This document shows, piece by piece, positions 47,365-58,377 of a DNA stretch of 64,000 nucleotides. The position numbers were made by a program, and so were the translations under genes. Source of the stretch: Pohlia nutans (taxonomy: Eukaryota; Streptophyta; Bryopsida; Bryales; Mniaceae); assembly GCA_022496805.1 (NCBI GenBank), contig CM040085.1, positions 28,859,811 to 28,923,810 on the forward strand. Direction: 5' to 3'. Within the stretch, counting starts at the first letter, position 1, and each line of letters opens with the position of its first letter. The notes beneath the pieces were generated by a model that saw nothing but the letters and a program-made list of their open reading frames with translations, searched no databases and was not told where the DNA came from.

Positions 47365-48334
47365 ATGCTACTAGAGTGGCATCTTCCTCATTATTGAAGA
47401 ATGATACACCTACAATTGCATTGTAGAAATGGGACCAAGTGAACATTTTTAACATTTTTAACATTTCAACATTTCATTACTTTTAACATTTCAACATTTT
47501 TAAATTAACCAAAAATGATGATGTCAAATGTTTTGAGCAATTATAAATTATGGTTGTTTGATAGTACAAAATTTATACATTTATCTAAATGAATGAAAAG
47601 TTGTTTGAATAGATGTCAAAGAGTTCAAAATGAATGCAAGTTTTGAAGTTTCAAAAATCCTACTTTGGAGTGCCAAAATTTGACTAATAAAAAAAAAATC
47701 CAGTTCACTCATTTTGACTATTATTAGTAGATTGCAAGGCCAGCACATGATGTTGTAGAATAATTAAAATTGAGAAGTTGGTTTTTTTAGAGGAATATTC
47801 ATTCCAAAATTATTGACATATATTTTTAGAAATATTTTCAACCATAAACGTCGAGGGCCTAGGCGGGGCAGCCCGGAAGGCATCTAAATTTTCAGAGGAG
47901 AAAAAAAAACGAAAAAAATGGAAACGGTTCTGCTGGGCACTACTAGCCAGCACTGTAGCACTGCGGCACCTCAACTGCCCCAACCTCAAATCCTGTACAT
48001 TTTGATAACTTTGATTGCTTACTAATGATTCCACAATCTCTCAAATGAGGTGCAAATTTGGAATCTAGATCGCTTTTTCAGTAGCTTTCCAACGCACCAA
48101 TCCTCGCTTGATTTGGTTGAGAAAATCTACTTTTTTCTTCATTATTCTCTCATAAATAAGCCCATGGGACTTACTTTGACGTTTAAGGGTTAAACTACGA
48201 TGGGTGATAATCTTATTAGACTTACTTTGTGAACATGAGGTTGATGATTCAATTCTTACTGATATTCATAATTCAGATATGTAACAACTTTCCTTGATAG
48301 AGAAACACAACTTCTTCCATTGGTGGGGCTTCCC
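47365..48334. other. Intergenic DNA with one orphan TTAA-element end
   Basis: No gene is seen. Around 48010-48193 lies a segment ending GACGTTTAAGGGTTAA, inverted relative to part of element A (shared core TTATTTATGAGAGAATAATG when complemented). Its other end could not be placed. Confidence 0.45.
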
Positions 48335-49452
48335 TTAACCCCTAAGCGCTCAAACGACCATTTTCTGGTCGCTGCCCGAATTTAACGGGCTGCCCGGAAC
48401 AAAAAAAAAATTGAAAAAATAAAAAATATTTTAAAATACTACATCAAGTCTACTTTCCAACCCAATTTGAATTATGGCAATCCGAGTTAACCCCTAAACG
48501 TCCTCACCTATGTCCAGTTTAGGCAGTTTTGCAAAGATGCATTATAAAATGCAATTAATATGAATATTTAGAACTTGATGTATGAATAAAAGTTATACAT
48601 TTTGAATTTTAGATTCTATCTATACGGTTAGATCTATGACTGCTACCACTAATCTTTTTTTATAAATTTTGAAACATAAAATAAAAAATTATTTTGTAAT
48701 TCAATTACGAATAAGATATTGACAATATGTGGATGAAATTTGTTGTGATGGGTTATAATGTAGTACTTTAGGTGTAGTGATTTTTGGAGATTTTTTGGAT
48801 GCTTGATTTTGATAGTTTTTTTTTTCAAGAACACTTTTAGACCAAAATCTTCAAGATTTTCGGTGAAACACTACAACACAAAATGAGGCATAATTTTTTC
48901 AAAAATTATTTCCTTTTCGATCGAATCACACATACATGAAGCTAACTTCCCATAAAAAATTCAGTGAAAAAATCACACCACAAAAAGTGCATGACGGATG
49001 AGAAAATACGGATGAAATCTGTACATCAGGCCAAAAACGCCTGCTTGGGCAGTTAGGGGTTAAACTCCACCCGGGAGAATTTTTCAAAGTAGATCATCTC
49101 AACATTGTCTTAGTGTTATAAAATTTGCTATTTGGGGAAAGTAATGATGATCCCTCCATCATTTCTTTGCTTTCTTGAAGTTTACAATAGATAGCCCAAC
49201 TTTAACCAATCATACAAAATTTTGAACTCTAAAATTGAAAATTATAATTTATACAAATTTTCAAAGGTTAATTCTTTTAAATTCATTAAAATTTTATCTA
49301 AAGTTATTTTTGGAAGTTTGACCGTACGGATAATTTGTAGAGATGATACTCTACATTTTGTCTATTGAACCAAACTTCATCAAACATATGGAAGGCACAT
49401 ATTATAACACATCTATGTTTTGTCCAATACCCCTCGGGCTTTTAGGGGTTAA
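48335..49452 (+). mobile_element. TTAA-flanked element, relative of element A, with a nested MITE
   Basis: Left end TTAACCCCTAAGCGCTC; right end GGGCTTTTAGGGGTTAA. Without the nested copy at 48487-49063 it is about 545 bases. Its right part (49064-49452) aligns with 43092-43480 of element A, including GAGAATTTTTCAAA, AACATTGTC, GTTTGACCGTA and TAACACATCTA. Confidence 0.75.
48487..49063 (+). mobile_element. TTAA-flanked MITE, 577-bp family (occupied site)
   Basis: Left junction CCGAGTTAACCCCTAAACG; right junction GTTAGGGGTTAAACTCCA. Joining the flanks with one TTAA gives CCGAGTTAAACTCCA, which is exactly what element A has at 43084-43098. The insertion therefore duplicated TTAA, as piggyBac-type transposases do. 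It is non-coding. Confidence 0.9.
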
Positions 49453-49675
49453 CAAAAATGCCAAAGCATGTTACTCTTAGCCGAAAGTCCAAGCTTCGAT
49501 ATTTTAAAAAATAAAATAAAATAATAAAAAAGGTAACCCCAATGTACGGTATAATGCATGTAGAAAATATCTTATGTATAATTTAAAGGGACCTTATTAT
49601 GTTCCCCATCTCATTTTCGTTCCTTTCAAACTTTTCATTTCATATTCCTTTCCAATTCCAAATCCAAACACATTG

Positions 49676-49829
49676 CACCAGTAGAAAAGAAGTACATGAG
49701 CGCCAATGGATAGTGTTAAAGCATGGTGCCCAAAGCCCATATTGACACCAAGCTAGTACCAATATGGGCCTTGGGCACTATGTTCTAGCACTATTCCTTG
49801 GTGCCCAAAGACCACCCTTTCTACTAGTG
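49676..49829. mobile_element. Short CACTA-type MITE with 3-bp target duplication TTG
   Basis: The left end is CACCAGTAGAAAAGA and the right end is CCTTTCTACTAGTG. TTG lies immediately outside each end (49673-49675 and 49830-49832). The 154-bp interior is a near hairpin with GTGCCCAAAG, CCATATTG and CAATATGGGC repeats. Confidence 0.8.
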
Positions 49830-50055
49830 TTGACCAACTAGATTCTTGTTTTTGGGTCATGTTTAGGCAATTTACTGAAGGTTGGTTGAGAAGGTTGATC
49901 ATAGATATCAATTCAAATTTGTTGTATGTATGTTTTCATTTTAAATATATATAATGATCTTTTTTGAATTTTTTTTGTGAAAATCAATCATTTTTAATTC
50001 CTACCTTGCATAAAATTTTCATAATTATTACATCAATTTTCATGATCAATAACCC

Positions 50056-50866
50056 TTAACCCTTTAATGCCTAGGGTACTGTAGCAGACAGCTCTGGATT
50101 TCAGTGGGTTTTTCCACTGTGGTTGAGACTACCAAAAATAGAATGGTTTAAATTAGAAAGTAACTGTACAATTCTATTCTCAACTCGAGAGCACACATTT
50201 TATTAAAATTTGAGAATCATCCGATGGTGGGATCGGAAGATTATAGTATGTATTTGAACTGTATAATGCACGCTCAAAAACGAGATTTTGGGGGGTGTGT
50301 GACTTCAAAGTTAAATAGAATTTGAGGTAAATTTTCAAAAATAAAAGCAAAGAAGTTCAACTATGCCCTATGTCAACACCTCTCCGTTGCAATCTTTCAT
50401 ATCAAAAATAGACTCACACATAATTATTGTGAGATTTATAAGTGAAAGTGACTTGTCCATGTACGGTTTAGGACAAAATTTTATACGTTGAAAATTGACA
50501 GGAGTGGATACATTAGTCAAGATCGGATTACACACACTAATGTAAGATGAAGAAGGGAACACAATCCAAAAAAATAAAACAAGATAACAAACTTCCAAAC
50601 ACAAGAAATACTACACAATACATATGTTGTATTTGTAAGTATTTACTGTATTTTCAAGTATTTGCAGTATTTTTGCGTTCTGTTGATAGGTATTTTGATA
50701 GTTGAACAATTCCAAATTGAAAATTTCTTTTTCTGGAAGGTGCGTAATGTATGTGCGCAAATCTGAACTTCTAAACTGAAGTTCCAATTCTTCACGGATT
50801 CTCTACTATTTGCATTTCGGACGTTGTAGTGACCATAATGTGGTTTGCTAGGCACTAAAGGGTTAA
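50056..50866 (-). mobile_element. TTAA-flanked element, relative of element B
   Basis: Termini TTAACCCTTTAATGCCTAGG and CTAGGCACTAAAGGGTTAA. The interior, complemented, matches 43700-44050 of element B (AACTTTGAAGTCACACACCC, AATAATTATGTG). It is an uninterrupted copy, useful to define the ~811-bp family length. Confidence 0.8.
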
Positions 50867-50891
50867 AGGATCGGAATTGGGTCCCTCTACC

Positions 50892-51222
50892 TTAGAGCAT
50901 TGCCACCAGTTTTTCAAAATAGATTCAACAATCAATGCTTGAATCCACCAATATTCTCTTGGTCCCAAAAAATAACCAAGTTTTTCAACGGCTGTGCAAT
51001 TCACAAAAAACTACTTTTTCTTCTACAATTAGTAGGTTGGATAACAAATGATGAAGATTCTTCTTTTTTTGCACACTAGAAAACAAGTGATTAGTTGAAA
51101 GCTAATATAGCAAGTTGCACGGGTGGGGTAAATAAGTGACCTACTCTCTAAATAAGTGGTCCCACTAAGGATGAAGTTTTAATGTGACGAAATTATCCCG
51201 TACAAGTGAAGACGCTCTTAGA
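50892..51222 (-). mobile_element. MITE with TTAGAGC-type ends, copy 1
   Basis: The left end reads TTAGAGCATTGCCACCAG and the right end GAAGACGCTCTTA, which is roughly inverted. Complemented, it matches 56903-57200: GATAATTNC, GTAGGTCACTT, CTAGTGTGCAAA and ATTAATTGTAGAAGAAAAA-like blocks in the same order. Confidence 0.55.
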
Positions 51223-52112
51223 AACTAACAATGAATTCAAAATTCAGAGGCACTGCATCCAAACATCCAAATCATCCATCCCCCAAGTGAGGACAAGTGA
51301 AGAGAGATAAGATAATTTAAGTTGACCCTGATTTGCTGCTTATGTTTGAAAATATCTAAAGTCCTGAATGCCCATTGGTTGGTGGACAAAAGTCTAATTT
51401 ACAGGGAAACCTGCCTCGCGGGTAAATGGAATGTAAAGAGAATGGAATTTACTATTGAGATTCATAATTAAACTTCGAATGTGTCGGTGCATGCACGGTC
51501 TAGATAAATATTTTAAGTGAAAATAAAATAAAATTAGGTAGATATTCTGTATAAAAGATGAAATTGTTGGAAACCAATTTCTAAACTTATGTGGTTCCAT
51601 TTTATTGGTAATTATATTTTCTCTTTTGCACGTTTACACGCATTTTTCAAGTCCAAGTAGGAACCTTATGTTTAATACAAATTCAAAGATTTGTAAAAAG
51701 ATTTGCAATTTTTTTGAAACTGAAATCAAAAAATTTGCAAATTTGGGTTGGCAAAACTAAAAATTTATTCCCCACTTTCAAATACTGTAGGTGGAGGGCA
51801 AGTCACACTAATAGCCATAATCAGTGTAGTTGTTGTCATTTTTTCTTGAACATTGATTTCACGACATGTCTACATGATCCATAACATTCAGTAGTCTTTA
51901 TGTCCACTGCTTTTCCTTCATGCACTGTGTTCATCACCTGGAGCTTCCAGCTGTCCACTTAGCTACAAATGAAGTATTGTTGGGTGTGGGTATTTCACAT
52001 CATCTATCTACTGTAGAGCTAAGGCAAAGACAGTGCAAGCTACTGACTGTTATGAGAAAATTCAATTATTTAGCGAAATTAGTTCAAAATGGGCTCTTTA
52101 GTCCTTTAGGAG
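51223..52112. other. AT-rich intergenic DNA
   Basis: No gene is seen. The last bases (CCTTTAGGAGTTAA, ending at 52116) look like the right end of a TTAA element whose left end I could not place. Confidence 0.4.
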
Positions 52113-52688
52113 TTAACCCCTAAATTCCTAAAGCCCTCTCCAAATTCAGTAGTTTTGCAAAGATGCATTATAAAATGCAACTAAGAGGGATATTTTGAAC
52201 TTGATGTATGAATAAAAGTTGTAAATCATGAATTTTAGATTCTATCCATACGGTTAGATCTATGATTGCTATCAGTGATATTTTTGTATAAAATTTGAAA
52301 CTCTAAATTCAAAATTCTTTTGTAATTCAATTACAAATAAGATATTGGCAATCTCTAGATGAAATTTGTTGTGATTGGTTGAAATGTAATACTCTAGGTG
52401 TAGTGATTTTTGGAGATTTTTTGGTTGCTTGAATTTATAAGTTGACTTTTTAAAAAACACTTTTACACTGAAATCTTTGAAATTTTGGGTGAATCACTAC
52501 AACATGAAATGAGGCATAAGAATTTCACAAATCGTCTCCTTTCTAATCAGATCACACATGCATGAAGCTAACTTCCATAAAATCTACAGTAAAAAATCCA
52601 CATTGCTAAAAGTGCATGACGGATGAGAAAACATGGATGAAATCTGTACATCGTTCAAAAAATGGACGGTCAGACAATTAAGGATTAA
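52113..52688 (+). mobile_element. TTAA-flanked MITE, 577-bp family
   Basis: Left end TTAACCCCTAAATTCC; right end ACAATTAAGGATTAA (one change). All interior landmarks are present. Its left TTAA is shared with an older element end at 52100-52116. Confidence 0.8.
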
Positions 52689-52851
52689 GGGCATTTCATA
52701 CCATAATCTTTGGTTTGTGCAATAATCCACTCTAAGATCAACTACTAGGTAGCGCTAGGAATTCAAAGACAACCTTATTTATCACGAATGGTATAATGAA
52801 ACCTCTCTTTGTCGATTATGGTTAAAAAATAAGACCTTTTCTTCTACTTGC

Positions 52852-53456
52852 TTAACCCCTAATTGCCCAACCATGCATATTTTGCATGATGTACAGAAAC
52901 AAACTTTGTTTTCTCATCCATCATGTACTTTTTGCAGTGTGAATTTTTTACTAAATTTTCTATGGGAAGTTAACTTCATGCACGTGTGATCCGATTAGAA
53001 AGTTGATGATTTGTGAAACTTTTATGTCTCATTTCATCCAAATTTTCACTAAATTCACTAAAATTTTGGCAATTTTTCACTAATTTTTTTGAAGGCTTTT
53101 GTCTAAAAGTGCTCTTGAAAAATTCAACTCATAAAATTAAGCAACCAAGAAATCTCCAAAAATCACTACACCTAGAGTATTGCATTTCAACTCATCACAA
53201 CAAATTTCATCCACAATTTGTCAATATCATATTCGTAATCAAATTACAAAACAATTTTGAATTTTAGGTTTCAAATTTTATAAAAAAATATTGGTCATAG
53301 AAATCGCATATCTAACCATATGGATAGATTCTAAAATTCATAATGTACAACTTTCATTCATTCATCAAGTTGAAAATATTCCTCTTAGTTGCATTTTATG
53401 ATGCATCTTTGGATATCTGCCCAATTTGGACAGGGGTGAGGACGTTTAGGTGTTAA
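52852..53456 (-). mobile_element. TTAA-flanked MITE, 577-bp family, inverted
   Basis: On the plus strand it starts TTAACCCCTAATTGCCCAAC and ends GGACGTTTAGGTGTTAA. It holds the family landmarks in reverse order. It shares TTAA 53453-53456 with the next copy, so one inserted at the edge of the other. Confidence 0.8.
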
Positions 53457-54028
53457 CCCCTAACCGCCCAACCATGCATATTTTGCATGATGTACGGATT
53501 TGAACTCCGATTTCTCATCCGTCATGCACTTTTTGCAGCGTGGATTTTTTATTGAAACTTTTATGGGAAGTTAGCTTTGTGCATGTGTGATCCGATTAGA
53601 AAGGGGATGATTTTTGAAATTTTTATGCCTCAATTCATGTTGTAGTGTTCCACCCAAAATTTTGAAGATTTTAGTCTAAAAGTGTTCTTGAAAAAGTCAA
53701 CTACTAAAATTAAGCAACCAAAAAATCTCCAAAAATCACTACACTTAGAGTATTACATTTCAACCCATCCCAAAAAAATTCATTATTAGATTGTCAATAT
53801 CTTATTCGTAATCATATTACAAAAGAGCTCTAAATTTTAAGTTTGAAAATTTATACACAGATATTGGTGATAGCAATCGCAAATCTAACCGTATGGATAG
53901 AATCTAAAATTCATAATGTACAACTATTATTCATTCATCAAGTTGAAAATATCCCTCTTAGTTGCATTTTATAATGCATCTTTGAAAAACTGCCAAATCT
54001 GAAAAGGGTGAGAACGTTTAGGGGTTAA
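53453..54028 (-). mobile_element. TTAA-flanked MITE, 577-bp family, inverted, tandem to previous
   Basis: It starts TTAACCCCTAACCGCCCAAC and ends GAACGTTTAGGGGTTAA. The internal order matches the neighbour at 52852, but the two differ enough that they look like separate insertions rather than one recent duplication. It shares TTAA 54025-54028 with the next element. Confidence 0.8.
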
Positions 54029-54620
54029 CCCCTAAAAGAACATAAGCCCCCCACACAACTTCTGAAATTAGAAAGTGAGGAAATACGAGTTGTTGGGCCG
54101 TGAATTGAAGGGTGAGCAACAAAGAGACTTTGATTCTTTTTGAGAGTTGAATCCGTGGGTACTCTATGATCGGAAATGCATAAAGTGTGGAATTTTTGGT
54201 GATTTTTTTTAGCTGCAAGGAGGCTATTTGGGCGTCATTTCAGATCTCGTATCTTCCTCTTTACACCTCCAAATTATGTGAAAGTTTTTGCACATGTTCA
54301 AAATCATGATCTTTGCACATGGTAAAAAAATTCATAATTTTTGGAGCACTTTTGAACAATCCGATTTCAGCATATGTACAAAATACCCTAAATAACTTTG
54401 ATCAATCTCCTCAATTGTGGCATTTTATCAAAAATTGTGTGATTTTGTTAATCCTTTTTCATATGAAAGCTATCAGTAAGTCTTCTTTAATTTCAACGGT
54501 GCCGATCGTCAAAATTGAGCATGTTACAAGAGCTAGTCAAAAAAACAAGAGCTAGTCATAAAAACAAGAGCTAGTCATAAAAACAAGAGCTAAGTTCAAT
54601 ACCTGTCCTTTAGGGGTTAA
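54025..54620. mobile_element. TTAA-flanked element, different interior
   Basis: Left end TTAACCCCTAAAAGAAC; right end GTCCTTTAGGGGTTAA. The interior is unrelated to the 577-bp family. Near the right end AACAAGAGCTAGTCA repeats three times in tandem (about 54537-54590). Confidence 0.7.
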
Positions 54621-55068
54621 TAGAAATTCCTAGGCACAATTGTTTCTTTCCAAACTTGTGATGGAGTATAAATGAGCATGAAATTCATGATTTCATTTTT
54701 TGGTGTAAAGATCGTGAAACGGAGAATGCAATGATGATTGTTAATTTCTTTGCAAAGATTATGAGTTAACACATCAGACTTATCTCAGATATTAGGGTTT
54801 CAATGGTGAGTGCGCAAGAATGCATGACCATAGATCATCATGCTTTGCTTCTTGAGCGGTGTTTGGAATATCACTGCAAGCCTTGTGCCTCGGTGGCTTG
54901 AATCCTCACATTCAATATTCATGTGGCGTGAAATTGATCTCTGTCCCAAATCCTTAGCAACTCTGAATGCATCCAATAACCAATAGCTTTTAGTTTTGTC
55001 GGACATCGTTAGATCATTTATTGAATCTAGTTGGAGACTACACACAATGCCCTCCCAAACCCTAAGCA
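54621..55068. other. Intergenic DNA upstream of a small ORF
   Basis: No gene is seen. It may hold the promoter of the ORF at 55069; I see no strong TATA box at a fitting distance. Confidence 0.4.
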
Positions 55069-55473
55069 ATGGCTCCGCCGAATCCTTCCAAATGGTTCAA
55101 GCCAGATCACTCTCTGCTCCCGAAGAAAAGAGTGTCGGTGGTGAAATCTCTGAAGCAACAAACAACAACAAATTGTAGGACAGTTATGAAGAACAATTCT
55201 CCTGAAAAGCGCAAAGCTACGGAACCGCAAAACAGCCAAAAGAGTGCAAGAAGAAAATTCCAGGCATATCCCACCAAGTTCAGACAAGCTTGCCGGGATC
55301 ATGTTAGAGTAGAGCACTACTTTCTTACTTTACTCGGGCTCATCGGAAGCAAGAAGAAGAGTAGAAGCATTGCCGTTCCCTATTCTTCAGGAGTCAAGGC
55401 TGCTTCTGCTTCCGATTACGCCCGTGTAATCGTTAGCAGGGAAACTTACGTAGATTTCATTCCAAAAGCGTAG
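55069..55473 (+). CDS. Hypothetical basic protein, 134 residues
   Basis: I do not recognise this protein. The ORF starts MAPPNPSKWFKP after CCTAAGCA. Residues 15-75 are rich in Lys, Arg, Gln and Ser, which suggests a nucleic-acid-binding or nuclear protein. Residues 76-95 hold HYFLTLLGLIGSKKKS, a short hydrophobic patch followed by a basic cluster. Base composition is less AT-rich than in neighbouring DNA, unlike most chance frames here. The last ten codons (ETYVDFIPKA) fall inside the first unit of the CGTAGAT array, so the C-terminus may be repeat-derived. It could be the end of a broken gene. Confidence 0.35.
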   Translation: MAPPNPSKWFKPDHSLLPKKRVSVVKSLKQQTTTNCRTVMKNNSPEKRKATEPQNSQKSARRKFQAYPTKFRQACRDHVRVEHYFLTLLGLIGSKKKSRSIAVPYSSGVKAASASDYARVIVSRETYVDFIPKA

Positions 55474-55856
55474 ATATTACACTTGACAACTCAATGTAAT
55501 CATATCACGACGTTGATCTGATGGAATATCCGTAGATGTCGAGGCACAGCGACCAGGCACACGACATTGTTGGTCGTAGGAATATTACGTAGATTGAGTT
55601 CAAAAAAAGTAGATGTTACACTTGGTAGTTCAATTGAATCATACCATAACGTTGATCTCACGGAAAATCCGTAGATTTTGAGGCACACTGCGTGCGTTCG
55701 CCACCGATAACTGCAAGCTGGCATGTGCGGTCTAGTGTGAGTGTGAGTAGCAACGGAGCAGGGATAACGTAGATTGAATCACAGATCCGTAGATAACGTG
55801 CCGTTGAGTTGAATTTAATCCACCACGGATGTTGATTTTATGGAATATTCGTAGAT
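55449..55856 (+). repeat. Triplicated CGTAGAT array with fixed 20/62 spacing
   Basis: CGTAGAT occurs at 55449, 55469 and 55531; at 55588, 55608 (as AGTAGAT) and 55670; and at 55768, 55788 and 55850. Within each unit the start-to-start spacing is exactly 20 and 62 bases, although the DNA between has diverged. A GTTGATCT-like block precedes the third motif in each unit. Unit starts are 139 and 180 bases apart. Function unknown. Confidence 0.8.
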
Positions 55857-55985
55857 ATAGACGGACGTGTGTGACCGACTAGTTTCCGATTCCGATTCCG
55901 ATATGGCTGGCATTTCAGATATTACCGGCCACTTCTGTATCGGACAACGAGCCGCATCTGAAAATGAAGTCCCAGTCTTCACATA

Positions 55986-56229
55986 CCGTAGCTTCCTAGC
56001 AGCTTGGTCAGAAAATAAATAAATAAAAGGGTACCTAAATTTCTAAAAAATTATTGGCCTACTTTGCCCAAAAAAGTTTTAAAATATTAAAAGGTCAAAG
56101 ATTTTATTATATATTTAAAAAAATATGTTATTGTCCAATTTTAATATATTATTTTTTGTGTTACCTAATTTTTTTACACTTTAATTAATTATTAAACATA
56201 AAGTTGCCCAAGCTGCTAGGAAGCTACGG
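55986..56229. mobile_element. MITE with perfect 22-bp terminal inverted repeats
   Basis: CCGTAGCTTCCTAGCAGCTT plus GG at the left is exactly inverted at 56208-56229. The ~200-bp interior is very AT-rich and non-coding. No target duplication is evident, so the superfamily is open. Confidence 0.75.
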
Positions 56230-57215
56230 GAACTTAGAAATGTTTTTCTAGAACTGAAGGCAATACTGGTTGGTCATTTTAAAATTAAAAAAACAAGATT
56301 AAAAATATTTCAAACGAGGTACTTGTCGATGTATATAAATATTTTAAAAATAAAAAAATAAAAAATATTGAAGTATCAAGCCAGCTTCAACATTTTTATG
56401 TCAAATAATTAATTAATTTCTATAAAAGTAAATGCTGAATTTTCAAAATATAGGGAATATTCTTTCGTGTTCTTATTTAAGTTTTTAATTCTTTTAGTCC
56501 TATGTTATGGTGGCTCATTGCAATAGATTTTCGTTAATCATGCCCTTTATTTATGGAATTATTGATTCTCCAAATCAATGCTATCTAAGTGGTTTTCTGA
56601 ACCCTTTTATCAAAAAATTGCCTCTTATTTTGAACTCGTACAGGCCCCCAAAATTTTATATTTTGACCTTGGTTGGTAAATTGGGGCCGCAATTTAATTT
56701 TTTTTGCATAAATAACCCATTGACCTCCAAAATGAAAAAATTGGGCCTCCCTCAAGATCCTTCACCTACAATAGTAATAGTAGTAGTACAAAAAGATCCT
56801 TGGCAAATTACTCCAACAGATTCTTCATTCATGATGGTCTTTAAGCCAACGTTGTTGTTATTGTTATTATTGAGAACTTCCACCTACGGTATTATAAATA
56901 GTGTAAGAGTGTCTCCAATTGTACAAGATAATTCCATCTTCATTACTAATGGGGGTCATTTATTTAGAAGGTAGGTCACTTGATTATCCAAATCGCTATA
57001 TTAATTTTCCAACTAATCTCCTAGTGTGCAAAATAAAAATAAAAATAAAAATATATCATTAAACCTATTAATTGTAGAAGAAAAAATAGTACAATATTTG
57101 CCAGGGTTACACAACTATGGAAAAATTGGTTATTTGCCGGAGCATAGAGAATATTTTGATGAGTTCAACCATTAATCGCTTGCTTATCATCCAAAAATTG
57201 CTGTCCTCATCTAAC
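56230..57215. other. AT-rich intergenic DNA with a second TTAGAGC-type MITE copy
   Basis: The stretch 56903-57200 matches the complement of 50892-51222. The open frame at 56507-56974 overlaps this repeat and has low-complexity runs, so I do not call it a gene. Confidence 0.5.
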
Positions 57216-57734
57216 TTAGCCCTTAAATGTCCTTGCCCCTCTTCAGATTTGTAGAATTTCAAAGATGTCTTATAAAATGTTGAACATTATGAATTTTAGA
57301 TTCTATTCATACGATTAGATCTATGATTGCTGTCAATAATATTTTTGTATAAAATTTGAAACTCAAAATTAAAAATTCTTCTGTAATTCGATTATGAATA
57401 AGATATTGAAGATTTGTACATGAAATTTGTTGTGATTGATTGAAATGTAATACTCTAAGTGTAGTGATTTTTGGAGATTTTTTGGTTGTTAAATTTTATG
57501 AGTTGACTTTTTAAGAGCATTTTTACACTTAAATCTTCAAAATTTTGGGTGAATCAGTACAACATGAAACGAGACATAAAAATTTCACAAATCATCCCCT
57601 TTCTAATTGGATCACACAAGCATGAAGCTGAATTCCCATAAAATATAGAATAAAAAATCCACACTGCAGAAACTCAATGGCGGATGAAAAATCTGTGTTT
57701 AATTCTGTACATCGTCCACATTCTGGACGGTTAA
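57216..57734 (+). mobile_element. TTAA-flanked MITE, 577-bp family, decayed ends
   Basis: The start is TTAGCCCTTAAATGTCC and the end is GGACGGTTAATTG, both decayed. Interior landmarks are clear (AGATTCTATTCATACGATTA, GTAGTGATTTTTGGAGATTT, ATCATCCCCTTTCTAATTGG). It lies about 650 bases before the DCD gene start, so it may overlap its promoter. Confidence 0.7.
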
Positions 57735-58377
57735 TTGATTCTGTGAACAGTAAAGATTTTCCATTAATAGGAACCGGAATCTGTTAAAGCAATCTTCATC
57801 ACCATCCATTCATCATCATCATTTCCTCGCCATCATTTAGGGTTACGCTTAACTAATGCACCACAAGGCCAGTGAGCTTGATGATTCACAAGGTATTGAT
57901 CGCTGGATCGCTCCCTGTTGTTGCCGCAGCTGATTACCAGGAAAGCAGATTGTTGCAAAATCGTCGCAGTAGAGCTTCTTGCTAATCTTCACTTACTCTT
58001 CTGCTTACTGTATTATGGCCCCTGTGCGTACGTTTTCAGTAGAGAGTCTCTCAAGATTCGTTGAAAGAAATTGAAGCTGGAGCGCGGGGGAGATCTCGTC
58101 TTGTTGTTTTTGCTATTGTTGTTGCATTGGAGATTGCAGTGATATCGAGACGAAACAATAGTGAGAGAATAACGTCAGTTTAGGCTGCCTCGGTTAGGGG
58201 GAAGAAAGACTGGATTTTACGATGATGCCAGGTTTTGGAGTGGAGTGATTAATCGGAGTACATGATAATGATGCCGTCCCCGGGGGCGGGGTGGGTGCTG
58301 TAGTAGTAGTAGTACGTCATCTGTCTGATGCTTTTATGGCGTAGATTCGCTGTGATATGCGTGATAATTAATTAGGT

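Noticed and set aside
42715..54620. Interstitial telomere repeats from the CCCTAAA motifs
   Set aside because: The heptamers occur singly at element ends and never in tandem.
55449..55856. A CRISPR-like array of CGTAGAT repeats
   Set aside because: The repeat is only seven bases, the spacing alternates between 20 and 62, and the genome is eukaryotic.
56507..56974. A 155-codon open frame as a gene
   Set aside because: It has Leu and Val runs, overlaps a MITE copy that is non-coding elsewhere, and shows no domain.
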